Shown here: in pieces, positions 1-8,223 of the stretch
How the letters are laid out: every line of letters starts with the position of its first letter
Position numbering within the stretch: the stretch's first letter is position 1
DNA from: Sphingomonas endophytica
GTDB taxonomy: Bacteria > Pseudomonadota > Alphaproteobacteria > Sphingomonadales > Sphingomonadaceae
Assembly: GCF_014199415.1 (NCBI RefSeq)
Contig: NZ_JACIJN010000005.1
Location: 62,001 to 126,000 of the forward strand
DNA: 64,000 nt
Reading direction: 5' to 3'
Notes under the pieces: generated by a model
Databases searched by the model: none
What the model was told of the DNA's origin: nothing
The model's input: the letters and a program-made list of their open reading frames with translations, nothing else
Made by a program: the position numbers and the translations under genes

Positions 1-1
1 G

Positions 2-1147
2 CGCGGGCTGCGCTTCGGCGTGTCGAACCATTCCGCACACGCCTGGCACTGGAATCAGGCCGCGTACGGCTATGACGCCGAGGGACCGCGGCGCGGGCAG
101 CGTTATGACGCGTTCCGGCTGACCGCCGCCGACGGCAAGGGCAAATGGTGGGAGGGGCTCGACCCGCAACAGCTCTATACCGGGCGCGACGACATCATGC
201 CCGACGGGATCGAGACGCTGCTGGAGGCCAATGCGTGGCACGAGGCGCACGACCGGCTGTGGAACGAGGGCACGCCCGCCAATCAGGCGTTCGTGCGCAA
301 CTGGTATCTGCGCTGTCAGGAGCTGATCGACCGCTATCGCCCCGATCTGGTTTACTTCGACAATTTCGACCTGCCGCTCGAACAGGCCGGGCTCGATATC
401 ACCGCCTATTTCTACAACCGCAGCATGGCGTGGAACCGTGGGCAGGTGCAGGCAGTGGTGACGGGCAAGAACATCCCGCCGCAGCGCCGGATGGGCGTCG
501 TCGACGACGTCGAGCGCGGCGGCAAGACCTATATCGAGCGCTTCCCGTGGCAGACCGACACCTGCATCGGCGAATGGCATTACGATCAGGCGGTCTATGA
601 CGAGGACCGCTACAAGTCCGCCGCGACCGTCATCCATACCTTGTGCGACGTGGTGTCGAAGAACGGCAACCTGATGGTCAACGTGCCGCTGCGCGGCGAC
701 GGGACGATCGACGACAAGGAAGAGCGGATCGTCGAGGGGATCGCGGCGTGGATGCAGCGCTATGGCGAGGCGATCTACGCGACCCGCCCGTGGCGCGTGC
801 ATGGCGAGGGGCCGCGCAACGCCGCGGGCGGGCTGTTCTCGGAAGGGGGGCCGAAGTCGCTCTATGGCGCCAAGGACATCCGCTACGTGACCAAGGGCGA
901 GCGGCTGCACGCGCTGGTGCTCGGCTGGCCGGAGGATGGGGTCGCGCGGCTGACGCTGCTGGCGACGGACAATCGCGTCGGGCGCGGGACGGTGCAGCGC
1001 GTGACGGTGCCGGGCAGCGATGCGCCGCTGCGCTTCGTGCGCACCGGCGACGCGCTGGAGGTGACGCTGCCGCCGGCGCTGCGCAACGACATCGGCATTG
1101 CGCTGATCCTCAGCGGGTCGGGGCTGACCGAAGGATCGGTGGCTTAG
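2..1147 (+). CDS. Alpha-L-fucosidase (GH29), 3' part, truncated by window start
   Basis: The reading frame is open from the first bases, so the true start lies outside the window and about 381 codons are visible. The segment FGVSNHSAHAWHW matches the conserved GH29 active-site strand. PDLVYFDNFD, about residue 115 of the visible part, sits where GH29 enzymes carry the nucleophile aspartate at the end of a barrel strand. NLMVNVPLRGDGTID, about residue 220, is the typical closing strand of the catalytic barrel. A small beta-sandwich tail follows. Family members hydrolyse terminal alpha-L-fucose from glycans, usually in the periplasm or outside the cell. Signal peptide and substrate preference cannot be judged from this fragment. 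It is followed by repeats and an unrelated gene, so it is probably the last gene of its operon. Confidence 0.85.
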   Translation, partial: RGLRFGVSNHSAHAWHWNQAAYGYDAEGPRRGQRYDAFRLTAADGKGKWWEGLDPQQLYTGRDDIMPDGIETLLEANAWHEAHDRLWNEGTPANQAFVRNWYLRCQELIDRYRPDLVYFDNFDLPLEQAGLDITAYFYNRSMAWNRGQVQAVVTGKNIPPQRRMGVVDDVERGGKTYIERFPWQTDTCIGEWHYDQAVYDEDRYKSAATVIHTLCDVVSKNGNLMVNVPLRGDGTIDDKEERIVEGIAAWMQRYGEAIYATRPWRVHGEGPRNAAGGLFSEGGPKSLYGAKDIRYVTKGERLHALVLGWPEDGVARLTLLATDNRVGRGTVQRVTVPGSDAPLRFVRTGDALEVTLPPALRNDIGIALILSGSGLTEGSVA

Positions 1148-1170
1148 GGTCCGACCACGTCACCTTGCCC

Positions 1171-1200
1171 CGTCATTGCGAGCGTAGCGAAGCAATCCAG
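1171..1200 (+). repeat. Family A palindromic repeat, single arm
   Basis: One arm of the repeat found complete at 30003-30079 and 59752-59828. It begins CGTCATTGCGAGCGTAGCGA and continues AGCAATCCAG. The matching reverse arm is absent, so this is a half copy. Confidence 0.75.
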
Positions 1201-1248
1201 AGCCGGACCATGACCCCCTGCGCCGGGCCCCACCCCTCTCGAGCGATC

Positions 1249-1289
1249 GAAGAAGAAGCGGGATCCCGGATCACGTCCGGGATGACGGG
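1249..1289 (+). repeat. Family B palindromic repeat, right arm
   Basis: An arm reading AGAAGAAGCGGGATCCCGGA then TCACGTCCGGGATGACG. It matches the right halves of the repeats at 11759-11847 and 54116-54197. It lies immediately downstream of the family A half copy, so the 283-bp gap before the next gene is largely repeat remnants. Confidence 0.75.
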
Positions 1290-1430
1290 TAGAGCAAGGT
1301 GGCGGTTTGAACATCGACCTTAACGCAGGATAACGGACGCATTCAGTTTCCGCTCAATCGCGCGAGTTTATCCCCGTCAGTGTCGCAGCCGCTCGGGCCT
1401 GCGTCGGTGATGCGTGAGGGGAGCTGGATC

Positions 1431-1898
1431 ATGTGGAAGAAGATCTCGGTCGGTTTCGGATCGGTGGCGCTGGCGATGGCCGCGCTGACCCCGGTCGCGG
1501 CGCAGGCGCAGCGGTGGGTCGAGCGCGACTTTTACGAGCGCGAGTATCGCGGCTATGACGACGACGGCTATCGCAACCATGACCGCGCCTATCGCGACGC
1601 CTATCAAGACGGCTGGAACCGTGGCCCGCGCTATGCCGAATATGACCGCGGCGGCTATGACCGCGACGATCGCGGTTATTACCGCAACGACCGCGACGAT
1701 CGCCGCTATTCGTACCCCGCCCGGTGCCAGAACGGTACGACCGGCACGCTGCTGGGCGCGATCGCGGGCGGGCTGCTCGGCCGCACGATCGACCGGCGTG
1801 GCGACCGCACGCTCGGCACGGTGATCGGCGCGGGTGCGGGCGCGCTGGCGGGCAATGCGGTCGAGCGCTCGGACAACCCGCGCTACTGCCAGCGCTGA
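1431..1898 (+). CDS. Secreted glycine-zipper 2TM-domain protein
   Basis: A 155-residue protein. The ATG at 1431 is chosen because an AGGGGAGC ribosome-binding site lies 6-7 bases upstream and because it begins a clean signal peptide (MWKKISVGFGSVALAMAA, cut after AQAQ). The middle is rich in Tyr, Asp and Arg with irregular YDRDDR repeats. The C-terminus (about 105-145) is a glycine zipper, LLGAIAGGLLGRTIDRRGDR then IGAGAGALAGNAVE, typical of the Rick_17kDa/glycine-zipper 2TM family. Such proteins associate with the outer membrane or periplasm, but their molecular role is poorly defined. It is monocistronic, with an intrinsic terminator 27 bases after the stop. Confidence 0.8.
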   Translation: MWKKISVGFGSVALAMAALTPVAAQAQRWVERDFYEREYRGYDDDGYRNHDRAYRDAYQDGWNRGPRYAEYDRGGYDRDDRGYYRNDRDDRRYSYPARCQNGTTGTLLGAIAGGLLGRTIDRRGDRTLGTVIGAGAGALAGNAVERSDNPRYCQR

Positions 1899-1924
1899 GC
1901 CGCGCGCCGTCGCGTCGCGGCGAT

Positions 1925-1955
1925 GGGCCCCCTCCCGACCGGGAGGGGGCCCTTT
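1925..1955 (+). terminator. Intrinsic terminator after glycine-zipper gene
   Basis: A perfect 12-bp stem (GGGCCCCCTCCC, loop GACC, complementary arm) followed by only three T residues. The stem is very strong but the short U tract makes termination efficiency uncertain. Confidence 0.6.
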
Positions 1956-2095
1956 CCGTTGCATGGCACCTTAACGCTTGCCGCACGCCCGGATTGATGC
2001 GAGGCGGCATTCGGAATGTTGCGGGGTCGGCACCATGTTCTGGCGTTTCATCCAGCCGGTCGCCGCCACGCACCGGCAGCCGTGAGGACGAACGC

Positions 2096-2611
2096 GTGAC
2101 GAACTGGCGAGCGGACCTGTTCGCGAACTGCAATCGTGTCGGCATCAAGGGTGCGATCATCGGCTGGTTCACCTGCCCCGGATTCGCGGTGGCGGTGCTC
2201 TATCGGGTGATGCGCTGGGGTCGCGTGCGCGGCGGGGCGATCGGCGCGCTCGTTGCGGTGCTGGCCGACCGGCGCGCGGTCAAGCGCTACGCCTGCCATC
2301 TCAGCGGCCGCGCGATCATCGGCCCCGGATTGCGGCTGCCGCACCCGGTCGGGATCGTGATCGGCGCCGGGACGGTGCTCGGCCGGGACGTGACCGTCTA
2401 TCAGCACGTCACGCTCGGCCGCCGCACTGCCGAGGCGCCCGCCAATCCGAGGGTCGGCGACCGCGCGGTGCTTTACGCCGGCGCCGTGGTGGTCGGCGAG
2501 GCCGATATCGGCGACGACGCGATCGTTGGCGCGAACGCCGTCGTGCGCCATATCGTGCCGGCCGGCGGGATGGCGACGCTGGGGCCGGTGCGGATTTCGC
2601 CCGCGCCCTAG
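2096..2611 (+). CDS. Serine-acetyltransferase-like hexapeptide acyltransferase
   Basis: A 171-residue protein from the GTG at 2096; a GAGGA motif lies about 8 bases upstream, and earlier in-frame codons do not look coding. The C-terminal half is a left-handed beta-helix of hexapeptide repeats (GIVIGAGTVLGRDVTVYQHV, then VLYAGAVVVGEADIGDDAIV). LPHPVGIVIG supplies the histidine used by CysE-type acetyltransferases. It lacks the long N-terminal domain of true CysE and ends soon after the helix. With a flippase gene 75 bases downstream it more likely O-acetylates a sugar or polysaccharide precursor than serine, but the family assignment alone does not settle the substrate. Confidence 0.75.
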   Translation: MTNWRADLFANCNRVGIKGAIIGWFTCPGFAVAVLYRVMRWGRVRGGAIGALVAVLADRRAVKRYACHLSGRAIIGPGLRLPHPVGIVIGAGTVLGRDVTVYQHVTLGRRTAEAPANPRVGDRAVLYAGAVVVGEADIGDDAIVGANAVVRHIVPAGGMATLGPVRISPAP

Positions 2612-2685
2612 CGCGTCCCGCTTATCGTTGCGGCGACCGACGCCGCAGCTCGCCCCTTCCGGCGGATCGTGAGAAGAGGAATAAC

Positions 2686-4134
2686 GTGGCGCGCCCAGCC
2701 GTTCTGAACACTGCCAGCCTCGGCATCTCCAGCGGGCTGAACTTCGTCTCGCTGCTGCTCTGGGTCCGGCTGCTGCCGGCCGAGGAATTCGGCCGCTATA
2801 CGCTCATCACCACGACCGCGCTGCTCATCAACGCGATCCTGTTCGAATGGGCGCGGATCGTCGGGGCGCGGACGCTCTATTCGCCGACCGCCGCGACGCG
2901 GATCGACCCCGACCGCGCCAATGCGCTGTTCACGATCCTGCTGACCATTATCGTCGCGCTGGCGATCGTCACCGCCACGCTGTTCTTCTCGGGGCGCACG
3001 ATCTTCGGGCTCAGCGCGCAATGGCTGTGGCTGCTGTTCCTGTTCGTGGTCAGCGAGGTGACGCTGACGATGCTCAACATCGTCAGTCGCGCGCGCAACA
3101 CGCCATGGCATACGTTCGGCGTCCTCGTCACCCGGTCGGCGCTGTCGCTGGCGATCGCGCTGGTGCTGGTGCTCGGCTATCATCTCGGGCTGGCCGGCGT
3201 GCTGCTGGGCGTCATCATCGGTCAGGGCACCGCCGCGATCGGCGGGATCGCCACCGATGCGGTCTGGCGGCGGCTGCGCCTCAGCGGTTCGCGGCGCGAG
3301 GATCGCGAGATCATGGGCGGGATGCTCAAGCTCGGCGCGCCGCTGATGCTCAGCTCCGGCCTGTCCTACGGCGTCGGGGTGCTCGATCGCTATCAGGTCG
3401 AGCATATCCTCGGCATCTCCAGCGTCGCTTATTATGCCGCGCCGGCCGACCTGCTCCAGAAGACGCTGGGCTTCGCGATGCTGGCGGTCAACATCACCAT
3501 GTATCCCGCGATGGTCCGCGCCTATGAGGACGAAGGGCCGGACAAGGCGCGCGTGCTGCTGGAGGGCAATGCCGTCATGTACGTGGCGATGTGCCTGCCG
3601 GTGCTGGTCGCCGCGACGATGCTGGCCGGCCCGGTCAGCCACCTGCTGCTCGGCGCGCGCCTCGCTCCGCAGAGCGCGCCGCTGCTCCCGCTCGTCACCG
3701 CCGCGGCGCTGTTGCGGCTGCTGACCATCTACCATCTGCAGGTCGCGTTCCAGCTGACCCGGCACATGCGGCTGCTGATGATCGCGCCGGCGCTGGCGAT
3801 CGCGACCTTCGTCCTGCTCGGGCCGCTGTCGCTGCATCGTTACGGGCTGATGGGGATCGCGGGCGTCTCGTTGCTGGCGCAGGCGAGCGGCTATCTGGTC
3901 AGCGCGCTGCTCGCGCGGCGCACCTTCGGCATCCGGCTGCTGGGGCGCGACAATGCCAAGGTGCTGGTGGCGGGCGCGGCGATGGCGGCGGCGCTGCTGC
4001 CGTTCGCGCATGTCACCGGCCTGCCGATGACGCTGGTCGCGCTCGCCGCCGGCGGGCTGGTCTATGCCGCCGCGATCCTGCTGCTGCGGCTCGACCAGGT
4101 GCGGACCATCAAGGCGAAGTTCGTCCGCCGCTGA
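2686..4134 (+). CDS. Polysaccharide flippase (Wzx / MATE-like MOP family)
   Basis: A 482-residue integral membrane protein starting at a GTG preceded by AGAGGA. The sequence alternates hydrophobic segments consistent with 12-14 transmembrane helices across the full length. Early motifs (NTASLGISSGLNFVSLLLWV, FGRYTLITTTALL) resemble lipopolysaccharide/O-antigen translocases. These proteins move undecaprenyl-linked oligosaccharides across the inner membrane for export. The acyltransferase gene upstream and the ATP-grasp gene facing it downstream suggest a small envelope-polysaccharide group. No glycosyltransferase or Wzy polymerase is seen here, so the pathway must be completed elsewhere. Confidence 0.8.
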   Translation: MARPAVLNTASLGISSGLNFVSLLLWVRLLPAEEFGRYTLITTTALLINAILFEWARIVGARTLYSPTAATRIDPDRANALFTILLTIIVALAIVTATLFFSGRTIFGLSAQWLWLLFLFVVSEVTLTMLNIVSRARNTPWHTFGVLVTRSALSLAIALVLVLGYHLGLAGVLLGVIIGQGTAAIGGIATDAVWRRLRLSGSRREDREIMGGMLKLGAPLMLSSGLSYGVGVLDRYQVEHILGISSVAYYAAPADLLQKTLGFAMLAVNITMYPAMVRAYEDEGPDKARVLLEGNAVMYVAMCLPVLVAATMLAGPVSHLLLGARLAPQSAPLLPLVTAAALLRLLTIYHLQVAFQLTRHMRLLMIAPALAIATFVLLGPLSLHRYGLMGIAGVSLLAQASGYLVSALLARRTFGIRLLGRDNAKVLVAGAAMAAALLPFAHVTGLPMTLVALAAGGLVYAAAILLLRLDQVRTIKAKFVRR

Positions 4135-4143
4135 ACGTGGCGC

Positions 4144-5031
4144 TCAGACCGCGATCGACAGATCGCGATCGGGCGCGGCGGCGGCGCGGCGCTCGCCCTC
4201 TTCCCACCACTCGCCCAGCATCCGGTCTGCCGAGCGCGGCATGAAGCGCCCGAACCCGGCCTCGGGCGCGAAGGTGATCTCGCCGAAGCGCGGCCCGGCT
4301 TCCAGATCGTAGAAGTCGATCCGCGCGAACGCGAAGCCCGCCGACAGCGTCTCCGCCAGTTCGATCATCCGCGCCAGATGCCGCGGCGCGGGCACCGCGC
4401 CGTCGATCGGCGGATAGGAGAAAGCGAACGGCAGCAGCTTCCAGTCGGCATCGAAGAACGAGCGCTGGTGATCGGTGAAGCGCCCGGCGTCGACCTGCAC
4501 CGCGCGGACCTTCCCGCTGAAGCAGAAGAACTTGTAGTCGTTCAGATTCTCACCGATCATCGGCTCGATCAGCAGCAGACGCTCGATGTCGTTGTACCAC
4601 CATTCGTGCAGATACGGGTGCCAGTCGTCCTGGAGCCAGGTCACGCTGGTCTCGCGCAGCCGCTCCCACGCCGCATCGTCGCGTTCGCGAATAAAGGCGT
4701 TCCAGCCCGACGAATGGTTCGCCTTGACGACGAACGGCGTGTCGCACGGCGCCTGCGCAGGCAGCACCTTGCCCGACCACAAGGTCGGGATCAGCACGTC
4801 GCGCCCGACGCGCTCCGCGACCCAGTCCTTCACGCGCACCTTGTCGGCGAGCAGCGGGAGCAGCGGATCGTGCGGCGCGAGCTTGAGCGCATGAAGCCGC
4901 TCGTTGAAAGTGCTCGGCCGATCGAGGTTCGGCCATTCGCCGAGCGCCTTGAGCGATTGCACCTGCAAGGATTGCTTAGCGGGCAGCGCGGTATAGAGCG
5001 CGCGCATCGCGGTCTGCAGCAGGTTCGCCAA
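4144..5031 (-). CDS. TupA-like ATP-grasp protein
   Basis: A protein of about 295 residues. The TTG at 5031 is preferred because GGAG lies 7 bases upstream; the first ATG, 24 bases later, has no such site. Motifs include TPFVVKANHSSGWN (nucleotide-loop lysine), RLLLIEPMIGENLNDYKFFC and FARIDFYDLEAGPRFGEITF (metal/ATP-binding acidic strand). These match the TupA/teichuronopeptide-type ATP-grasp ligases, whose members are thought to attach amino acids such as glutamate to cell-surface polymers. In alphaproteobacteria they commonly lie in polysaccharide clusters, which agrees with the neighbouring flippase. The acceptor and donor are not known from sequence. Confidence 0.75.
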   Translation of the reverse strand: MANLLQTAMRALYTALPAKQSLQVQSLKALGEWPNLDRPSTFNERLHALKLAPHDPLLPLLADKVRVKDWVAERVGRDVLIPTLWSGKVLPAQAPCDTPFVVKANHSSGWNAFIRERDDAAWERLRETSVTWLQDDWHPYLHEWWYNDIERLLLIEPMIGENLNDYKFFCFSGKVRAVQVDAGRFTDHQRSFFDADWKLLPFAFSYPPIDGAVPAPRHLARMIELAETLSAGFAFARIDFYDLEAGPRFGEITFAPEAGFGRFMPRSADRMLGEWWEEGERRAAAAPDRDLSIAV

Positions 5032-5166
5032 CGTCTCTCTCCCCCGAGCCTCGCGCCGTCGGCTCCCCGCCGGGCACGGGCCCGCGGACGGCAGCCCCAT
5101 AGACTTTTGCGGGTTGCGGCGGAACGTCGGTTTTTTACAATTTGCAACCGTGATCGGAGGTACCGC

Positions 5167-5568
5167 TCACACCTTGGGTAGCACCGGCACGCACGACCGT
5201 CCGCGCACCGTTTGCGGGAGCGGCAGCAGCCTGGCGGCCGGTGAGGCGAAGCTGACGGTCAGCGTCACCAGCAGCGCGCCGCTCGATCCGCCGCAGGTCG
5301 CCGACGGGTCGATGACGACATTGACGGGATTGACCGTGACGCCGTTCGCCTTGGCGCGCTGCACCGCGAAGGCGACCTGTTTCGCGGCGCTGTCGCAGCT
5401 GGTGCTGGCGATCGTGCGGCAGCGCGCGGTGCTGTAGGCGGCCTGGTCGAGCGCCTGGTTCATCCAGACTAGGCGCGCGCCCTCGATCAGCCCGAAGAGC
5501 GCCATCAGCAGCAGCGGCAGGATCAGCGCGAATTCGATTACGGTCGCGCCGCGTTCGTCGCGGATCAT
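5167..5568 (-). CDS. TadE-like pilus assembly / pseudopilin-type protein
   Basis: A 133-residue protein with the TadE signature at its N-terminus: RGATVIEFALILPLLLMAL, a charged segment then one hydrophobic helix with the glutamate at the +5-like position of type IV pilin-like signals. The remainder is a small periplasmic domain with three cysteines. It is the last of three overlapping genes (the start shares four bases with the upstream stop). TadE-type minor pseudopilins support assembly of Flp/Tad adhesion pili. No flp, tadA, tadB/C, cpaB or rcpA gene is in the window, so the rest of the system would be elsewhere. Confidence 0.8.
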   Translation of the reverse strand: MIRDERGATVIEFALILPLLLMALFGLIEGARLVWMNQALDQAAYSTARCRTIASTSCDSAAKQVAFAVQRAKANGVTVNPVNVVIDPSATCGGSSGALLVTLTVSFASPAARLLPLPQTVRGRSCVPVLPKV

Positions 5569-6086
5569 TGCAGCCGCACCGTCGTGCCCTGCGACACCAC
5601 GCCGTTACCGAGCAGCCCGCGCGGCAGCAGCGCGGGGCGGAACGGATAGGAGGCGGTCATCTTCAAATAATAGCCCGACTGGCTGTTCGCCGACGCCCCG
5701 CTGCCGCACGGCGCCCCGCAACTCCCGGCCGGCACCAGCGTCGCCGACGCGGTCAGGCACGAACAGGTGCGCGCGGTGTTGACGCAATTGTTCTGCCCGC
5801 CGTTGCACCCAATCGTGACGGTCAGCGCGCCCGGCGTGGTGACGTTCGCGGCGGCGCGGAGATAGCCGGGCAACGCGGTGAAGTTGACCGCGTCGCGCGA
5901 CTTGAACGCGGCGATCGACGCGCTGCTCATCGCCTGCGCCAACCGCGCGCGCTCGATCGAGAAGGTGCCGATGTCGAGCGCGGCGAGCATCGTGACGAAG
6001 AACAGCACCATCCACAGCGCGAATTCGGTCGCGGCCACCCCGCGCCGGTCGCGCGACAAGCGACGAAGGCGGAAGCGTCGGCTCAT
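5565..6086 (-). CDS. TadE/TadF-like minor pseudopilin
   Basis: A 173-residue protein with a basic N-terminus (RRFRLRRLSRDRRG) followed by VAATEFALWMVLFFVTML, a TadE-like pilin helix, and a periplasmic region. It has an unusual cysteine content: a cluster of seven cysteines between about residues 94 and 126 (IGCNGGQNNC, TCSC, SCGAPCG), likely disulphide-bonded. The start overlaps the upstream TadG-like gene by four bases and its own stop overlaps the next gene by four, so the three are translationally coupled. A role in Tad pilus assembly is inferred from family and context. Confidence 0.75.
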   Translation of the reverse strand: MSRRFRLRRLSRDRRGVAATEFALWMVLFFVTMLAALDIGTFSIERARLAQAMSSASIAAFKSRDAVNFTALPGYLRAAANVTTPGALTVTIGCNGGQNNCVNTARTCSCLTASATLVPAGSCGAPCGSGASANSQSGYYLKMTASYPFRPALLPRGLLGNGVVSQGTTVRLQ

Positions 6087-8095
6087 GAGATCAGGTCCAC
6101 CGTGCCGCTGCCCGCGCCGCCCGCGGCGATCCCGGAGCAGGTCGACCCCGCGGTGGCACCGCCGGTGATCGTCACGCGATAGGCGACCAGCATGAAGCAG
6201 CGTACCCCCGATTGCGTGCTGTTCCCGCCGCTGCTGGTCAGCGCCGAATTGGGGAGGTGCACCGCGCCACTGAATACGTTGGTGGCGCCGGCGCTCCAGT
6301 TGGTGTCGGTCGAGGTCAGGCTGTCGATCAGCATGTCGGCGATCGCGCCGTCGGTGGTCGTCGTCGCGGGCGCGAGCAGCAGCGTCTTCGCGCCGCCCGC
6401 CAGATTGATCGTCCCCGACAGGATGAAGGTGACGTCGACCCCCGCCATGTCATAGCCGGAAACGCTGGTGCCCCCGAGGTAATCGCCCCACGTCTGGTTG
6501 TTGATCGGCGAGGTATAGGCCCAGGTCGTGCCCCCGGTGCCGTTCACGAGATTGCCCTTCACCGTATAGCGACCCGCGCCGAACAGCACCGATCCCGCCA
6601 GCGACAGGTCGCCGTTGACGAGGTGGTTGGCGGTCTTGCCGAACACCAATCGGCTGCCGCCCGCGGTGACCACCGCGCCGTTGGCGCTGAAGCGGCCGTC
6701 GCCCATGAAGAAGCGCCCGCTGCCGCTCAGGTCGATCGCGCGCGCGCCGGGGTTGGAGAGCGTGACGTCGCCGGTGCCGGCGATGATCGTCGAATCGCCG
6801 CCGACTGAGATCGCGCCGGTGACGTCGAGCGCGCCATTGCCCATCGTCAGCCAGCTGCCGCCGCCGACCGAGATCCCGCCGAAGGCATGTGCCCCCGCCC
6901 CCATCGCCAGCGTCGCGCCGCCGCTGATCGACAGCGGCGCGACGATCGTGACGCTGGCGTTGCCGATGCGGTTGGTGCCCGCGAAGCTGACCGTGCCCTG
7001 CCCGATCGACACCTCGCCATCACCGAACGTGACGCCGCCCGACCCGCTCGAAAAGCCGCCGTTGATCCGGTAGATGCCGTCGCCGAACACCACCGTCGAC
7101 CCGCCGCCGATCGAGATGCCGCGGGCGACCGTCACCGTCGACCCGGAACTGAAGGTCACCGACATGCTGTCGCCGATCGTGAGCGTGTCGACCGTATATT
7201 TGCCGGCGGGCACGGTGAAATTGCTGCTGTTGCCCTTGCGAAAGGCTGCGACCGCCGGCGACGGCGTGCCGCTGAACGACCACACCGCGCCCCCGGCCGG
7301 CGTGGTCGGGTTGGCGAGCGTCGCCGGGGTGCGCCACGTGCCCAGCAACGAGCGCGCGCTGCCGAGATCGAGATTGTCGGCGAGCGGATCGGCGACCGTC
7401 GAGCTTTGCTTCACGCGCTTGTCCGCGCCGGGCACGTTGTTGTTCCAGCTCGGATTGACGAAACTCCCGGCGTAGCGGAGCAGGTCGGCGGCGAGCGTGC
7501 CGTAATTGTTGATGATGTCGCCCGTGCCCGAGATGATCGTCTTCGCGGTGATGCCGTTGCCGTTGTTCGCGACCGTCCCGACCCCGCCGACCGCGCAGCC
7601 CGGCGCGTTGATCGTGCCGCCGCCCTGCGTCTCGATCGCATTCCCCGAGCTCGCCAGCCCGACGATACAACCGGCGGTCGACTGGGTGGCGAGGCTGGCG
7701 GTGGCGGTGGCGCTGACCGGAAAGCTCGCGCCGACCCCGAGCACGCGGCCGAGCGTCACCGTCAGCGGCACGGTGATCGTGACCTTCACCGCCTTCGCGC
7801 CGGGCGTGGGAACGTCGGTCACGAGCTGCGCGAAAACGGTGCCGTTGGTGATGCCGTGGACGGTGGCGAGGTCCTGCGCGGTCGGCTGAAGGATCGCCTC
7901 GTTCTTCGCGGCGCCATAGGCGACGCCGGCCGCCAGCGCCGCCATGTCCGCGACACGCTGGTTGGCGACCATGATCTCATAGCCGCGATCGAGGTCGACC
8001 GCGAAGCTGGCCATGCCGATCACGCTGACCGCCGACAGCGCCGCCAGCACGCTGACCGCGCCGCCGCGATCGGCGAGGAGGGTCTTCAGCCACAT
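6083..8095 (-). CDS. TadG-like pilus protein with long beta-repeat domain
   Basis: About 670 residues from the ATG at 8095; an in-frame GTG at 8119 is possible and neither has a clear ribosome-binding site. The N-terminus (RGGAVSVLAALSAVSVIGMA, then DLDRGYEIMVANQRVADMAA) is the TadG/Flp pilus N-terminal domain with one membrane helix. From about residue 140 to 600 it is glycine-, serine- and threonine-rich with short repeated strands (TVVFGDGIYRINGGFSSGSG, WLTMGNGALDVTGAISVGG), suggesting a parallel beta-helix or beta-solenoid. Canonical TadG usually carries a von Willebrand A-like domain instead; none is visible. It heads the three-gene operon. The protein is probably inner-membrane anchored with a large periplasmic or exported solenoid. 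Confidence 0.75.
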   Translation of the reverse strand: MWLKTLLADRGGAVSVLAALSAVSVIGMASFAVDLDRGYEIMVANQRVADMAALAAGVAYGAAKNEAILQPTAQDLATVHGITNGTVFAQLVTDVPTPGAKAVKVTITVPLTVTLGRVLGVGASFPVSATATASLATQSTAGCIVGLASSGNAIETQGGGTINAPGCAVGGVGTVANNGNGITAKTIISGTGDIINNYGTLAADLLRYAGSFVNPSWNNNVPGADKRVKQSSTVADPLADNLDLGSARSLLGTWRTPATLANPTTPAGGAVWSFSGTPSPAVAAFRKGNSSNFTVPAGKYTVDTLTIGDSMSVTFSSGSTVTVARGISIGGGSTVVFGDGIYRINGGFSSGSGGVTFGDGEVSIGQGTVSFAGTNRIGNASVTIVAPLSISGGATLAMGAGAHAFGGISVGGGSWLTMGNGALDVTGAISVGGDSTIIAGTGDVTLSNPGARAIDLSGSGRFFMGDGRFSANGAVVTAGGSRLVFGKTANHLVNGDLSLAGSVLFGAGRYTVKGNLVNGTGGTTWAYTSPINNQTWGDYLGGTSVSGYDMAGVDVTFILSGTINLAGGAKTLLLAPATTTTDGAIADMLIDSLTSTDTNWSAGATNVFSGAVHLPNSALTSSGGNSTQSGVRCFMLVAYRVTITGGATAGSTCSGIAAGGAGSGTVDLIS

Positions 8096-8223
8096 GGCGC
8101 GTGTCTGCTGCGGTTCCACACGCGCCGGTAATAAGGCCGCTTCGTAAATAAATTCAGATCAAGTAAGACGCGCGGCAATCGGACGTTATACGATCATCCG
8201 CGTCCGGCGACGCGCTTGTCCGC

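Noticed and set aside
1321..1336. CtrA-like site (TTAACGCAGGATAAC)
   Set aside because: Only approximate to TTAA-N7-TTAA: the second half is TAAC and the spacing does not fit. Not enough for a cell-cycle site.
1724..2095. Upstream in-frame extension of the hexapeptide acyltransferase
   Set aside because: The extension overlaps the glycine-zipper gene and terminator in another frame and is Arg/Ala-rich; the GTG at 2096 has a ribosome-binding site.
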